Assembly: GCA_022750115.1 (NCBI GenBank)
Contig: JAKIWI010000001.1
Coordinates: forward strand, 1 to 64,000
Source of the DNA: Thermoplasmata archaeon
GTDB taxonomy: Archaea; Thermoplasmatota; Thermoplasmata; Lutacidiplasmatales; UBA184
Reading direction: 5' to 3'
Length of the DNA stretch: 64,000 bases
The notes beneath the pieces are model-generated. The model searched no databases and was not told where the DNA came from. It saw only the letters and a program-made list of their open reading frames with translations. Numbering within the stretch: the stretch's first letter is position 1; each line of letters opens with the position of its first letter. A program made the position numbers and the translations under genes. Below are positions 24,362 to 32,378 of this stretch, one piece after another.

Positions 24362-26158
24362 CTACCGCCCTCCCTGGATCGGGCCGACGATCTCCGGCGC
24401 GCGGAACGAGTTGCCGTCGAACTTCTTGATGGAGCGCAGTTTCGCGTGGTGCTGGGGGAGCGCGGCGCGGATCATCTCCGCAAACTGCCCGGTGTAGTTG
24501 TGCTCCACGACGTAGACCACGTCCATCGAGGCGAGGAACGGCTCGAGCGTGCGGCTCGGGACCGGGAACAGCGTGCGGGCGTTGTAGAAGCGCGTTCGGA
24601 TCCCCGCACGATCGAGGAGGCCCTGCGCCTCGCGGATCGGCCCGAACGTCGAGCCGTAGCCGATGATCCCGATCTTGGCGCCGGCATCCCCGAACATGTG
24701 GGGGACCGGGAGTTCGGGCTCCGCGTGGATGAGTTTCCCCATCCGCTTGTCCATCATCTTGACGCGATTGACCGGGTTCACGGAGACGTGGCCCATCTCG
24801 TTGTGCTCGTTCCCTGTGATCTGGCTGTAGACCCCCAGGGTCCCCGGCGGCGCGTACGGTGAGACGCCGTTCGGCGTGAACTGGTAGGCGGCGTACGACT
24901 CCATCTTCGCCACCTGCTCCGAAGTGAGGCGGTTGCCGCGGTCGACCGTGACCTTCGAGAGGTCGAACGGCTCGGCGGTCGTCGTGTTTTGACAGAGCGC
25001 CTGGTCGAGGAGCAGGATGACCGGGAGGCGCCATCGCTCCGCGAGGTTGAGCGCCTCGACAGTGATCTCGAAGCAATCCTCGACGGTCCCGGGTGCGACG
25101 ATGAACCGCGGGTACTCGCCGTGGCCGAGATGCGCCAGGTGGGAGAGGTCCGACTGCTCGTGGCGCGTGGGTTCGCCAGTGGAGGGACCGACCCGCTGGC
25201 AGTCGGCGACGAGGATCGGAACCTCGGCGGTACCCGCGTGGCCGATCCCCTCGGTCATGAGGGACAGTCCCGGACCACTCGTCGAGGTCATCACGCGGGC
25301 GCCCGCGTACGCGGCGCCGATGATCATGTTCACCGCGGCGAGCTCGTCCTCCGCCTGCCGGACGACGCCGTGGAACGCCGGAAGGTAGCGCATGAGGTAC
25401 TCCATGATCTCCGTCGCGGGAGTGATGGGGTAGCCGGCGAAGAAGCGGCCCCCGCCGACGACGAACCCGAGCGCGACCGCCTGGTTCCCGATCGTGAGGA
25501 TCTGGTTGTGCGCGTCGCCGTCGGCGACGTGCCAGCGGTTGGCGAGACCGGGGGTGTCGGCCGCCGCTTTGCGACCGATCTCGAGCGCCTTCAGGTTCTT
25601 CTGGAGCGCTTCGGCCCCGCGCTTGGCGAACCGTTCCTCGATCACGGCCCGCGTTTGGTCCGGGTCGAAGCCGAGGATGACCGAGATCGCGCCGTAGGCG
25701 GCCGTGTTCTTGAAGATCGGTTGTCCGACGACCCCGCCGACGAGGGTCGCGAACGGGAAGCCCACCGCATTGGGGGCGTCGGATTGGAACGAGGACGAGT
25801 CGTAGAGCATCCAGCCGTCGGCAGCGAGCTCGGAGCGGCCGATCTCGAGCGCCTCCTTGTCGAACGCCACGATGAGGTTCACCTCGGCCTTCACGGCGGC
25901 GATCGGGTCGCGCGAGGCGCGGATGCAGGCGTCGGCGTGCCCGCCGCGGATCCGCGACAGGACGTTGCGCGAGGTGTAGATGTACAGTCCGCGCTTTCGG
26001 AAGTAGCGCCCGAGCAGGTCCGAAACGGTGAGCGTGCCGTCGCCGCCCTGGCCGCCGATCATCACCGCCAGGTCAGAAAGTTCCGGCGATCGCGGGGGGA
26101 GATGGTTGGCCGTGGCCACGCCCGGGTCGGGGGTCGTTTTCGCAGCGGGAGTGGTCAT
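24362..26158 (-). CDS. korA: 2-oxoacid:ferredoxin oxidoreductase, fused gamma-alpha subunit
   Basis: A 598-residue fused subunit. Residues about 25-215 form the gamma domain (MIGGQGGDGTLTVSDLLGRY), and the alpha domain follows with the YPITPATE motif at 243-250 (broad-specificity archaeal enzymes carry YPITP in this place). ARVMTSTSGPGLSLMTEGIG is another alpha landmark. This gamma-alpha fusion with a separate beta gene is the two-subunit layout known from Sulfolobus and other archaea. It starts the korAB(-surface protein-tiaS) run and is divergent from the leu-type operon. A TTAAATAC element at 26213-26220 on this strand gives a predicted leader of about 30 bases. Confidence 0.93.
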   Translation of the reverse strand: MTTPAAKTTPDPGVATANHLPPRSPELSDLAVMIGGQGGDGTLTVSDLLGRYFRKRGLYIYTSRNVLSRIRGGHADACIRASRDPIAAVKAEVNLIVAFDKEALEIGRSELAADGWMLYDSSSFQSDAPNAVGFPFATLVGGVVGQPIFKNTAAYGAISVILGFDPDQTRAVIEERFAKRGAEALQKNLKALEIGRKAAADTPGLANRWHVADGDAHNQILTIGNQAVALGFVVGGGRFFAGYPITPATEIMEYLMRYLPAFHGVVRQAEDELAAVNMIIGAAYAGARVMTSTSGPGLSLMTEGIGHAGTAEVPILVADCQRVGPSTGEPTRHEQSDLSHLAHLGHGEYPRFIVAPGTVEDCFEITVEALNLAERWRLPVILLLDQALCQNTTTAEPFDLSKVTVDRGNRLTSEQVAKMESYAAYQFTPNGVSPYAPPGTLGVYSQITGNEHNEMGHVSVNPVNRVKMMDKRMGKLIHAEPELPVPHMFGDAGAKIGIIGYGSTFGPIREAQGLLDRAGIRTRFYNARTLFPVPSRTLEPFLASMDVVYVVEHNYTGQFAEMIRAALPQHHAKLRSIKKFDGNSFRAPEIVGPIQGGR

Positions 26159-26212
26159 GGAGTTCCGTCGGACGGGCCGTCAGGCCAATCGCACCGATTC
26201 GAGCGTGCGCGC

Positions 26213-26220
26213 GTATTTAA
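26213..26220 (-). promoter_or_regulatory. TATA box of korAB
   Basis: The reverse strand reads TTAAATAC, about 58 bases before the korA ATG. It is the only AT-rich patch on that side of the divergent spacer. Confidence 0.45.
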
Positions 26221-26315
26221 CGGTGGGGAGAGGCGCGCGAATCCGGCGCGCTCTCCGACGGAGAATACGGTCGTTCCGGCGCCCGCGTCGCGAGCGCGGC
26301 GGGTCGCGCGCGCCG

Positions 26316-26333
26316 TCGTACGCTAACGTACGA
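26316..26333. promoter_or_regulatory. Inverted repeat upstream of the leu-type operon
   Basis: TCGTACG-CTAA-CGTACGA is a perfect 7-bp inverted repeat with a 4-base centre, located about 20-40 bases upstream of the TATA-like box at 26352. The position suits an activator or repressor site. The factor is unknown. Confidence 0.35.
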
Positions 26334-26351
26334 ATCGCGCGTTCCGAGAAA

Positions 26352-26359
26352 GGTTATCT
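26352..26359 (+). promoter_or_regulatory. TATA-like box of the leu-type operon
   Basis: GGTTATCT preceded by GAGAAA (a BRE-like purine stretch) is centred about 28 bases before the ATG at 26383, giving a leaderless first gene. Confidence 0.5.
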
Positions 26360-26382
26360 CGCTAGGGCCGCTCGTCAGGCCG

Positions 26383-27630
26383 ATGGAAGACTCTCCCCTC
26401 GTCGAGAACTTCCACGTCCGGACGGCGTCCGAACGACATTTCGCCGACCCGATCCAGTTCTGGGACGAGACGCTCCGCGACGGCGAGCAGATGCCGGGCG
26501 TCCACTTCTCTCCCGAGGAGAAACTCCGCATCGCGACGGTTCTGAGCGATGTCGGTGTCTCGGTCATCGACGCCGGGATCCCGGTCGTGTCTCCCGAGGA
26601 GGCGGCCGCCGTGCGCCGCGTGGTCGGCGCCGGGCTGAAGGCGAAGATCCTCGCCTCCGCGCGGACCGTGCCGGGCGATGTCGAGGCGGTGATCCAGAGC
26701 GGCGCTTCGCACATCGCGATCTTCGTCGCGGCGAGCGAGGTCCACCTCCGGTACAAGCTGAAGATGACGCAGGACCAGGTCCTCGCGGCGTCGCTCGCCT
26801 CCGTACGTCGGGCGAAGGACGCCGGCCTGCACGTGGCGTTCGTCACCGAAGACACGGTCCGGGCGCCCCTCGACTTCGTGGAGCGACTCTACAAGGCGGT
26901 TCAATCGGCCGGCGCCGACCGACTGGTCGTCTCGGACACGGTCGGCATCATGACGCCGATCACGTTCCGGTGGTACCTCGAGGAGTTCGAGCGCCGCGTT
27001 CACCCGAAAGACTGGTCCGTCCATTGCCACAACGACTTCGGACTCGCGGTCGCGAACACCCTCACGGCGTGCGAGGTCGGGGTCACGGCGCCCCACGTCT
27101 GCGTCAACGGGCTCGGCGAGCGCGCCGGGAACGCTTCGCTCGAGGAGGTCGTCGTCTCCCTCGAGGCGCTGTACGGGGTCGCGACCGCCATCGATACCTC
27201 GCGACTGTTCGAGCTTTCGCGCCTCGTGGAAGAGGTCTCGGGGGTCCCGATCCCCGCGAACAAGGCCCTCGTCGGGTACAATTCGTTCAGCCACGAGGCG
27301 GGGATCCACACGCACGGAGTCCTCGCGCACACGCTGACCTACGAGCCCCTCCAGCCCGAGGTCGTCGGGCGGCACCGCCAAATGATCCTGGGGAAGCACA
27401 CCGGGAAGGCGGCGCTCGTGGAGAAGCTGAAGGAGCGAGGGGTCGCCGCGACCGACCCGATGCTCGCCGAGCTGCTCCGCCGGGTGAAGGAGAGCGGCGA
27501 GGGCCGTGGCAAGGAGCAATTGCGCGCGTTCCTCGACACCTACCGATCCCTGTTCGAGCATCCCGGCATCTCGGACGCGGAGTTCTGGCGCATGGTCGAC
27601 GAGACCGGGATTCATATCGAGGCACAATGA
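26383..27630 (+). CDS. 2-isopropylmalate/homocitrate synthase family enzyme
   Basis: A 415-residue DRE-TIM metallolyase that condenses acetyl-CoA with a 2-oxoacid. Family landmarks are DETLRDGEQ at residues 28-36, SDTVGIMTP, the HCHNDFGLA metal-binding block near 210, CVNGLGERAGNASLEE, and GYNSFSHEAGIHTHGVL. It lacks the ~120-residue C-terminal allosteric domain of classical LeuA and CimA, so the length suits homocitrate synthase-like (LysS/AksA/NifV) or short archaeal LeuA enzymes. Substrate is therefore open between 2-oxoisovalerate (leucine) and 2-oxoglutarate (lysine via aminoadipate, or longer 2-oxoacids). It heads a six-gene operon with ATGA overlap to leuC, and the TATA spacing indicates a leaderless start. 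Confidence 0.85.
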   Translation: MEDSPLVENFHVRTASERHFADPIQFWDETLRDGEQMPGVHFSPEEKLRIATVLSDVGVSVIDAGIPVVSPEEAAAVRRVVGAGLKAKILASARTVPGDVEAVIQSGASHIAIFVAASEVHLRYKLKMTQDQVLAASLASVRRAKDAGLHVAFVTEDTVRAPLDFVERLYKAVQSAGADRLVVSDTVGIMTPITFRWYLEEFERRVHPKDWSVHCHNDFGLAVANTLTACEVGVTAPHVCVNGLGERAGNASLEEVVVSLEALYGVATAIDTSRLFELSRLVEEVSGVPIPANKALVGYNSFSHEAGIHTHGVLAHTLTYEPLQPEVVGRHRQMILGKHTGKAALVEKLKERGVAATDPMLAELLRRVKESGEGRGKEQLRAFLDTYRSLFEHPGISDAEFWRMVDETGIHIEAQ

Positions 27631-28913
27631 GCGGGAACGGAGGCCACGGGGCGACCCTCGCCGAAAAGGTCCTTTCGCGAGCGAGCGGGCTCGACACGGT
27701 CGTGCCCGGTCAGATCGTCGAGGGCCGCGTCGACCTCGCGATGATGCACGAGCAGGGCGCGCAGACGGTCGGGCCGTTCCACGACATGGGCGCCACTGAG
27801 GTCTGGGATCCCGAGCGCGTTGTGATCGCGATCGACCACTGGGTGCCCGCCTCGACCGAGGGGGCGGCGGTGCTCCACCGAATCTTGAGGAAGTTCGCGG
27901 CCGAGCAGCACTTGCCCCACTTCTACGACGTCGGGAACCACGGCATCTGCCACCAGATCCTCGCCGAGCACGGATGGGTCGTCCCCGGGGACCTCGCGGT
28001 CGGCACCGACTCCCACACGAACATGCTCGGCGCGATGGGGGCCGTCGCCGCCGGCATTGGACCGACCGAGATGGCCGCCGTCCTCGCGCTCGGCCGCTTG
28101 TGGCTGAAGGTGCCGCCCACGATCCGGGTGAATGTCCACGGCGAGCTCGGACCGGGCGTGACGGCGAAGGACCTCGTCCTCCGACTTCTCGGCGAGGTCA
28201 AGACGACCGGAGCGACCTACAAGTCCGTCGAGTACGGCGGACCGACCATCGACGCGCTGTCGATGCCCCAGCGATTCACGATCTGCAACATGACGACCGA
28301 GATGGGGGCGAAGTGCGGAATGGTCGCCCCGGACCAGACGACGTACGACTACCTCGCGAAGATCGCGAAGCACCCAATGCATCCACTGCAACCCGACAAG
28401 GACGCGCGCTACGAGCGGACCATCGACATCGACGTCAACGGGATGGACCCGATGATCGCCTGCCCATACTCCCCCGACAACGTCCGACCTCTGACGGAGG
28501 TCGTGCGGGAGCACGTGAAGGTCGACCAGGCGTTCCTTGGATCGTGCACGAACGCGCGCATCGAGGACATGCGGGAGGGAGCGGCGCTGATGCGCGGCCA
28601 CAAGGTCCACGCGGGCGTCCGGTTCATCGTCTCGCCGGCGTCCACCTCGATCTACAACCAGTGCCTGCAGGAAGGCATCATCGAGGTGTTCACCGAGGCG
28701 GGCGCCGTGTTCACAAACTCGAGCTGCTCCGCCTGCTTCGGCGGCAACATGGGCATCCTCGCCCCGGACGAGGTGTGCATCTCCTCCTCCAACCGCAACT
28801 TCCCCGGACGGATGGGACCGAAGGAGGCGCGGATCTACCTCGTGAGCCCGGCGGCGGTGGTGGCGAGCGCGATCAACGGCGAGATCTCCGACCCGCGGGA
28901 ATTCTCCTCCTAG
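27627..28913 (+). CDS. leuC: 3-isopropylmalate dehydratase/homoaconitase, large subunit
   Basis: A 428-residue aconitase-superfamily large subunit carrying a [4Fe-4S] cluster. With the LeuD-type subunit it isomerises 2-isopropylmalate (or homocitrate). Active-site blocks include AIDHWVPASTEGAA, VGTDSHTNMLGAMGAVAAGIG, FLGSCTNARIEDM and FTNSSCSACFGGNMG; the last two supply the three cluster cysteines. Length and split architecture match archaeal LeuC/HacA. It starts inside the stop of the preceding gene (ATGA), and leuD follows after ten bases. Large subunits are usually poor predictors of substrate, so the leucine/lysine ambiguity of the operon applies here. Confidence 0.9.
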   Translation: MSGNGGHGATLAEKVLSRASGLDTVVPGQIVEGRVDLAMMHEQGAQTVGPFHDMGATEVWDPERVVIAIDHWVPASTEGAAVLHRILRKFAAEQHLPHFYDVGNHGICHQILAEHGWVVPGDLAVGTDSHTNMLGAMGAVAAGIGPTEMAAVLALGRLWLKVPPTIRVNVHGELGPGVTAKDLVLRLLGEVKTTGATYKSVEYGGPTIDALSMPQRFTICNMTTEMGAKCGMVAPDQTTYDYLAKIAKHPMHPLQPDKDARYERTIDIDVNGMDPMIACPYSPDNVRPLTEVVREHVKVDQAFLGSCTNARIEDMREGAALMRGHKVHAGVRFIVSPASTSIYNQCLQEGIIEVFTEAGAVFTNSSCSACFGGNMGILAPDEVCISSSNRNFPGRMGPKEARIYLVSPAAVVASAINGEISDPREFSS

Positions 28914-28923
28914 GGAGCGGACC

Positions 28924-29445
28924 ATGAAGGACGTCATCGAAGGCCGCGTCTGGACGCTCGGCGACGACGTCGACACCGACCAGATCATCGGCGGAAAGTA
29001 CCTCACGATCATCGACCCGAACGAGCTGAAGAAGCACGTCTTCGAGATCGCGCTCCCCGAGTTCGCGAAGGGCGCCCTCGCGGGTGACATCGTGGTCGCC
29101 GGCATCAACTTCGGGTCCGGGTCGAGCCGCGAGCACGCTCCCCAGGCGCTGCGCGCGATCGGCGTCGGCGCGGTCGTCGCCGACTCCTTCGCGCGGATCT
29201 TCTTCCGCAATGCCATCAACCTGGGACTTCCGACCATCGAGGCGCCGGGCGTCCGCAAGCTGTTCGAGACCGGCGATACCGCCCGGATCGAGATGCGGGC
29301 CGGCAAGGTCGCGAACGCACGCACGGGCGCGGCCGTCACGTTCCCGCCGCTCCCCCATCATTTGCTCGAACTCCTCGAGGTCGGCGGCCTGGTCGAGAAG
29401 GTCCGCAAGGAGCTCGAGGCCCGGGCCGGCAAGGCGACGGCATGA
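28924..29445 (+). CDS. leuD: 3-isopropylmalate dehydratase/homoaconitase, small subunit
   Basis: A 173-residue swivelling-domain subunit that completes the dehydratase active site. It shows GDDVDTDQIIGGKYLTIIDP at the N-terminus, NFGSGSSREHAPQAL (substrate phosphate/carboxylate loop) near residue 63, and DSFARIFFRNAINLGL. In archaeal homologues, the residues after the Tyr-Leu of the early loop help choose between isopropylmalate and homoaconitate. Here the loop reads YLTI (26-29), which does not settle it. The preceding bases GGGAGCGG give a ribosome site before the ATG. The stop overlaps the next start (ATGA). Confidence 0.9.
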   Translation: MKDVIEGRVWTLGDDVDTDQIIGGKYLTIIDPNELKKHVFEIALPEFAKGALAGDIVVAGINFGSGSSREHAPQALRAIGVGAVVADSFARIFFRNAINLGLPTIEAPGVRKLFETGDTARIEMRAGKVANARTGAAVTFPPLPHHLLELLEVGGLVEKVRKELEARAGKATA

Positions 29446-30575
29446 GCTCGGCGTCGTACCGCATCGTCGCGCTGCCGGGCGACGGGACCGGCCCCGAAGT
29501 GATCCGAGAGGGCCGCAAGGTCCTCGATGCGTTGGCCGAGAACGGGCCCGCTCCCTGGCGGGTCGAGGAGCATCCGGGAGGAGCCCAGTACTACCAGAAG
29601 ACGGGCCGCGAGCTCGAGCCCGAGACCCTGTCGGCGGCGAAGTCGGCCGACGCGATCCTGCTCGGCGCGGTCGGTTGGCCCGGGGCTTCCCTCCCGAACG
29701 GCGACCTCGCGGGGGGAGCGCTCGTCCTCGGGATGCGCCAGAACCTCGACTTGTACGCCAATGTCCGCCCGTGCAAGCTGTACCCGGGCGTCGTCCATCG
29801 CATCGGGAAGGCGTACCAGAAGGTGTGGGCGCCCGAGAGCGTCGACATGGTGATCATTCGCGAGAACACCGAGGGACTCTACACCCCGGCCCGGGGCCGG
29901 CTCCGTCGCGCCGAGGAGACCGAGGTCGCCATCGACACCCGGGTCATCACCCGCAAGGGGGCCGAGCGGGTGATCCGCTACGCGTTCGAGCTCGCGAGGA
30001 AGCGGCCGAGGGGCGCCCCAGAGGACGGGGCCCACCGTGTCACCTGCGTCGACAAGTCGAACGTCCTCGAGGGATGCCGATTCTTCCGGGAGACGTTCGA
30101 TCGCGTCGGCCAGGAGTACCCGAACATCGAGCGGGACTACGCCTATGTCGATGCGTTCACCCAGTGGCTCGTGCGCCAGCCGGAGCATTATGACGTCGTG
30201 GTCTCCACGAACATGATGGGCGACATCATCACCGACCTCGCGAGCGCCCTGCAGGGCGGGATGGGGTTCGCGGCCGGCGGGAACATCGGCGACGCGCATG
30301 CGATGTTCGAGCCGGTCCACGGGAGCAGTCCGAAGTACGCCGGCAAGAACCAGGTCAACCCGACGGCGACGTTCGCGGCCGTCGAGATGATGCTCCGCTG
30401 GCTCGGCGAGCGCCACTCCGATGCCGGGCTGATCCAGCAGGCCGACCGCCTCGATCGGGCCGTCGCGAAGACGCTCGCGGATGGGGCGGCGCGAACCTAC
30501 GATCAAGGCGGAACGGTCACGACGAGCGGGGCCGGCGACCGCGTGGCGGCCGCCGTCCGCGCGGAGCCCCGATGA
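29442..30575 (+). CDS. leuB: 3-isopropylmalate/homoisocitrate dehydrogenase family
   Basis: A 377-residue beta-decarboxylating dehydrogenase that oxidises the product of the dehydratase to a 2-oxoacid, with release of CO2. The N-terminal LPGDGTGPEVIREG, the RENTEGLYTPARG substrate loop near 140, TCVDKSNVLEG, and NMMGDIITDLASALQGGMGFAAGGNIGD (shown discontinuously; metal and nucleotide binding, near 248-275) identify the family. The substrate-recognition loop cannot be assigned to 3-isopropylmalate, homoisocitrate or isocitrate with confidence. Strict operon order and ATGA overlaps on both sides make a role in the same chain-extension pathway as its neighbours nearly certain. Confidence 0.88.
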   Translation: MSSASYRIVALPGDGTGPEVIREGRKVLDALAENGPAPWRVEEHPGGAQYYQKTGRELEPETLSAAKSADAILLGAVGWPGASLPNGDLAGGALVLGMRQNLDLYANVRPCKLYPGVVHRIGKAYQKVWAPESVDMVIIRENTEGLYTPARGRLRRAEETEVAIDTRVITRKGAERVIRYAFELARKRPRGAPEDGAHRVTCVDKSNVLEGCRFFRETFDRVGQEYPNIERDYAYVDAFTQWLVRQPEHYDVVVSTNMMGDIITDLASALQGGMGFAAGGNIGDAHAMFEPVHGSSPKYAGKNQVNPTATFAAVEMMLRWLGERHSDAGLIQQADRLDRAVAKTLADGAARTYDQGGTVTTSGAGDRVAAAVRAEPR

Positions 30576-31753
30576 GCTTCGGACGCGGCGTCGCCCTGGT
30601 CGGCGGGGCGACCACGAAGTTCGGCGTCCGGGCCGCGACGTGGGCGGAACTCGCGCAAGAAGCCGGCGGGGCCCTGTTCCGTGCCGTTCCGGCGCTCACC
30701 CGTGCCGACGTCGACAGCCTGTTCGTCGGGGCGGCCGAGCCCGAGCGGTTCGCGTTCCAATCCCACGTCGCGCCGTTCGCGGCCGAGCAGATGGGGCTCG
30801 CGCCGCGGCGCGTCATCCAGCGCACCGAGCTCGCCTGCGCCTCGGGCCAGTCGGCGATCCGCTCGGCGTACGCCGCGATCGCCTCCGGGCTCAGCGACGT
30901 GGCCGTGGCGGTCGGGGTCGAGAAGATGAACATCCCGTCGATGGCGGAGGCGAACACCTCGATGGGGTGCGTGATGGACCGGGCGTGGGACGGCGCGCAC
31001 GGCGCCACCGCGCCGCCGTTCTTTGCCATGGTCGCGCAGCGCCACCAGCTCGAGTACGGGACCAGCGACGACGCGCTCGCCGCGGTCTCCGAGAAGAACC
31101 ACCGGTTCGCGAACTCGAACCCGAACGCGCAATTCTTCGACAAGACGTTCGACCGGGCGAAGCTCGGTCGTCTCCCCGTCGTCGCGCCCCCGCTCCGTCT
31201 GGGGGACTGCTCCTCGATGACCGACGGAGCGGCCGCCGTCGTGCTCGTGGCCGACGAGCTCGCCACGAAGTACACGAAGACTCCCGTGCGGGTGGCCGGG
31301 ACCGGCCAGTACGCCGACTTCCACAACCTCGCGAACGCCGGGTCGCTGACCGACTGGGTCGGGCTCCGGCACGCCGCGGGCGAAGCGTTCCGCTCCGCCG
31401 GCATCGGTCCGAAGGACCTCGACTTCGCGGAGATGCACGACTGCTTCACGATCTCCGAAATCGTGGAGTACGAGGCGATCGGCCTCTGTCCCCCCGGCGC
31501 GGGAGGACAGTACGTTCTCGATGGCCGCTCCTCGCTCGGAGGGGATGTCGTGGTGAACACCCGCGGGGGCCTGCTCGGCTGCGGCCACCCGTTGGGCGCG
31601 ACCGGCATCGCCCAAGCGGTCGAGGTGTTCGACCAGTTCGAGGGCCGTGTCCCCGCCGCCCGGCAGGTTCCCGACCCGCATTGGGCCCTCGTCCACAACC
31701 TGAGCGGCAGCGCGAACGTCCACTCGGTCATGATCTACGAGGGGGCGTCGTAG
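30572..31753 (+). CDS. SCP2-type thiolase (acetyl-CoA acetyltransferase-like)
   Basis: A 393-residue thiolase of the SCP2 subfamily that archaea use with DUF35 partners. Catalytic Cys89 lies in TELACASGQSAI; the His of EMHDCFTISE replaces the NEAFA block of classical thiolases; the C-terminal GCGHPLGATG supplies the second Cys and His. In many archaea this gene pairs with a DUF35 gene and sometimes HMG-CoA synthase for acetoacetyl-CoA and mevalonate formation. Here HMG-CoA synthase is absent from the neighbourhood and the gene is instead coupled by ATGA to leuB. It may make acetoacetyl-CoA or cleave a 3-oxoacyl-CoA from the 2-oxoacid pathway. That link is inference. Confidence 0.88.
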   Translation: MSFGRGVALVGGATTKFGVRAATWAELAQEAGGALFRAVPALTRADVDSLFVGAAEPERFAFQSHVAPFAAEQMGLAPRRVIQRTELACASGQSAIRSAYAAIASGLSDVAVAVGVEKMNIPSMAEANTSMGCVMDRAWDGAHGATAPPFFAMVAQRHQLEYGTSDDALAAVSEKNHRFANSNPNAQFFDKTFDRAKLGRLPVVAPPLRLGDCSSMTDGAAAVVLVADELATKYTKTPVRVAGTGQYADFHNLANAGSLTDWVGLRHAAGEAFRSAGIGPKDLDFAEMHDCFTISEIVEYEAIGLCPPGAGGQYVLDGRSSLGGDVVVNTRGGLLGCGHPLGATGIAQAVEVFDQFEGRVPAARQVPDPHWALVHNLSGSANVHSVMIYEGAS

Positions 31754-31754
31754 G

Positions 31755-32285
31755 ATGGCCGGGAGCTCGGAGGCGCCGCGGCGACGCGCCGCGGTCCTCG
31801 CGCCCCCGGAACCGGCGCCGCCGAAATCGGAACCAGAGCCGGTCAAGAAGCCGGCCGCCCCGTTACCGTTCTTGCTCGATTTCTTCCCCCTCGAGGACGA
31901 GAAGAATACCCGACTCGCCGCGTTCTTCCGGAACCTGAAGGAAGGGCGCCTGACGACCACGAAGTGCCGGTCCGATGGGACCCTCGCCTGGCCTCCGCGG
32001 GTGGTCTGTCCCCAGTGCCACCAGGCGGACCTCGACTGGGTCGACCTGCCGATGGTCGGCCGGATCTACGCGTTCAGCGCGGTCCTGATGGGAGCTCCGC
32101 TGGGCATGGAGTCCGAGGTTCCCTTCGTGGTCGGACTGGTGGACATCCCGGACGTTCCGTTCCGATTGTTCGGCCGTATCGTCGGAACCCCGTGGGAACA
32201 GTGCCACGTCGGCCAGAAGGTCCGGGCCGAGCCGTACGAACTTCCGGACGGACGCGTTTTCTATCGATTCCGGACCGTCGGATAG
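31755..32285 (+). CDS. DUF35 zinc-ribbon/OB-fold protein
   Basis: A 176-residue DUF35 protein, the accessory partner of SCP2-type thiolases, expected to bind the thiolase and shuttle acyl-CoA. After a Pro/Ala/Arg-rich head (1-38) comes the helical hairpin (FFPLEDEKNTRLAAFFRNLKE), then the rubredoxin-like ribbon and OB fold (GRIYAFSAVLMG... to the end). The ribbon should have two CxxC pairs. Here the first reads C71-R-S-D74, with Asp in place of the second Cys, and the second pair C85-P-Q-C88 is intact. Either a Cys3-Asp site or loss of zinc would follow. It starts two bases after the thiolase stop and ends the operon. Confidence 0.87.
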   Translation: MAGSSEAPRRRAAVLAPPEPAPPKSEPEPVKKPAAPLPFLLDFFPLEDEKNTRLAAFFRNLKEGRLTTTKCRSDGTLAWPPRVVCPQCHQADLDWVDLPMVGRIYAFSAVLMGAPLGMESEVPFVVGLVDIPDVPFRLFGRIVGTPWEQCHVGQKVRAEPYELPDGRVFYRFRTVG

Positions 32286-32323
32286 ACCGCTCGCGGCTCG
32301 TCGTCGCCCGGCGTCCCGGTGCC

Positions 32324-32332
32324 TATTTATAC
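32324..32332 (+). promoter_or_regulatory. TATA box of aglB
   Basis: TATTTATAC lies in the spacer after the leu-type operon. It rules out the upstream in-frame start at 32319 and predicts transcription near 32354, about 25 bases before the chosen ATG at 32379. Confidence 0.6.
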
Positions 32333-32378
32333 CGGGCCCAAGTCTCGCGCCGCGCCGTTATCGGAGAGTCGGCGACCG

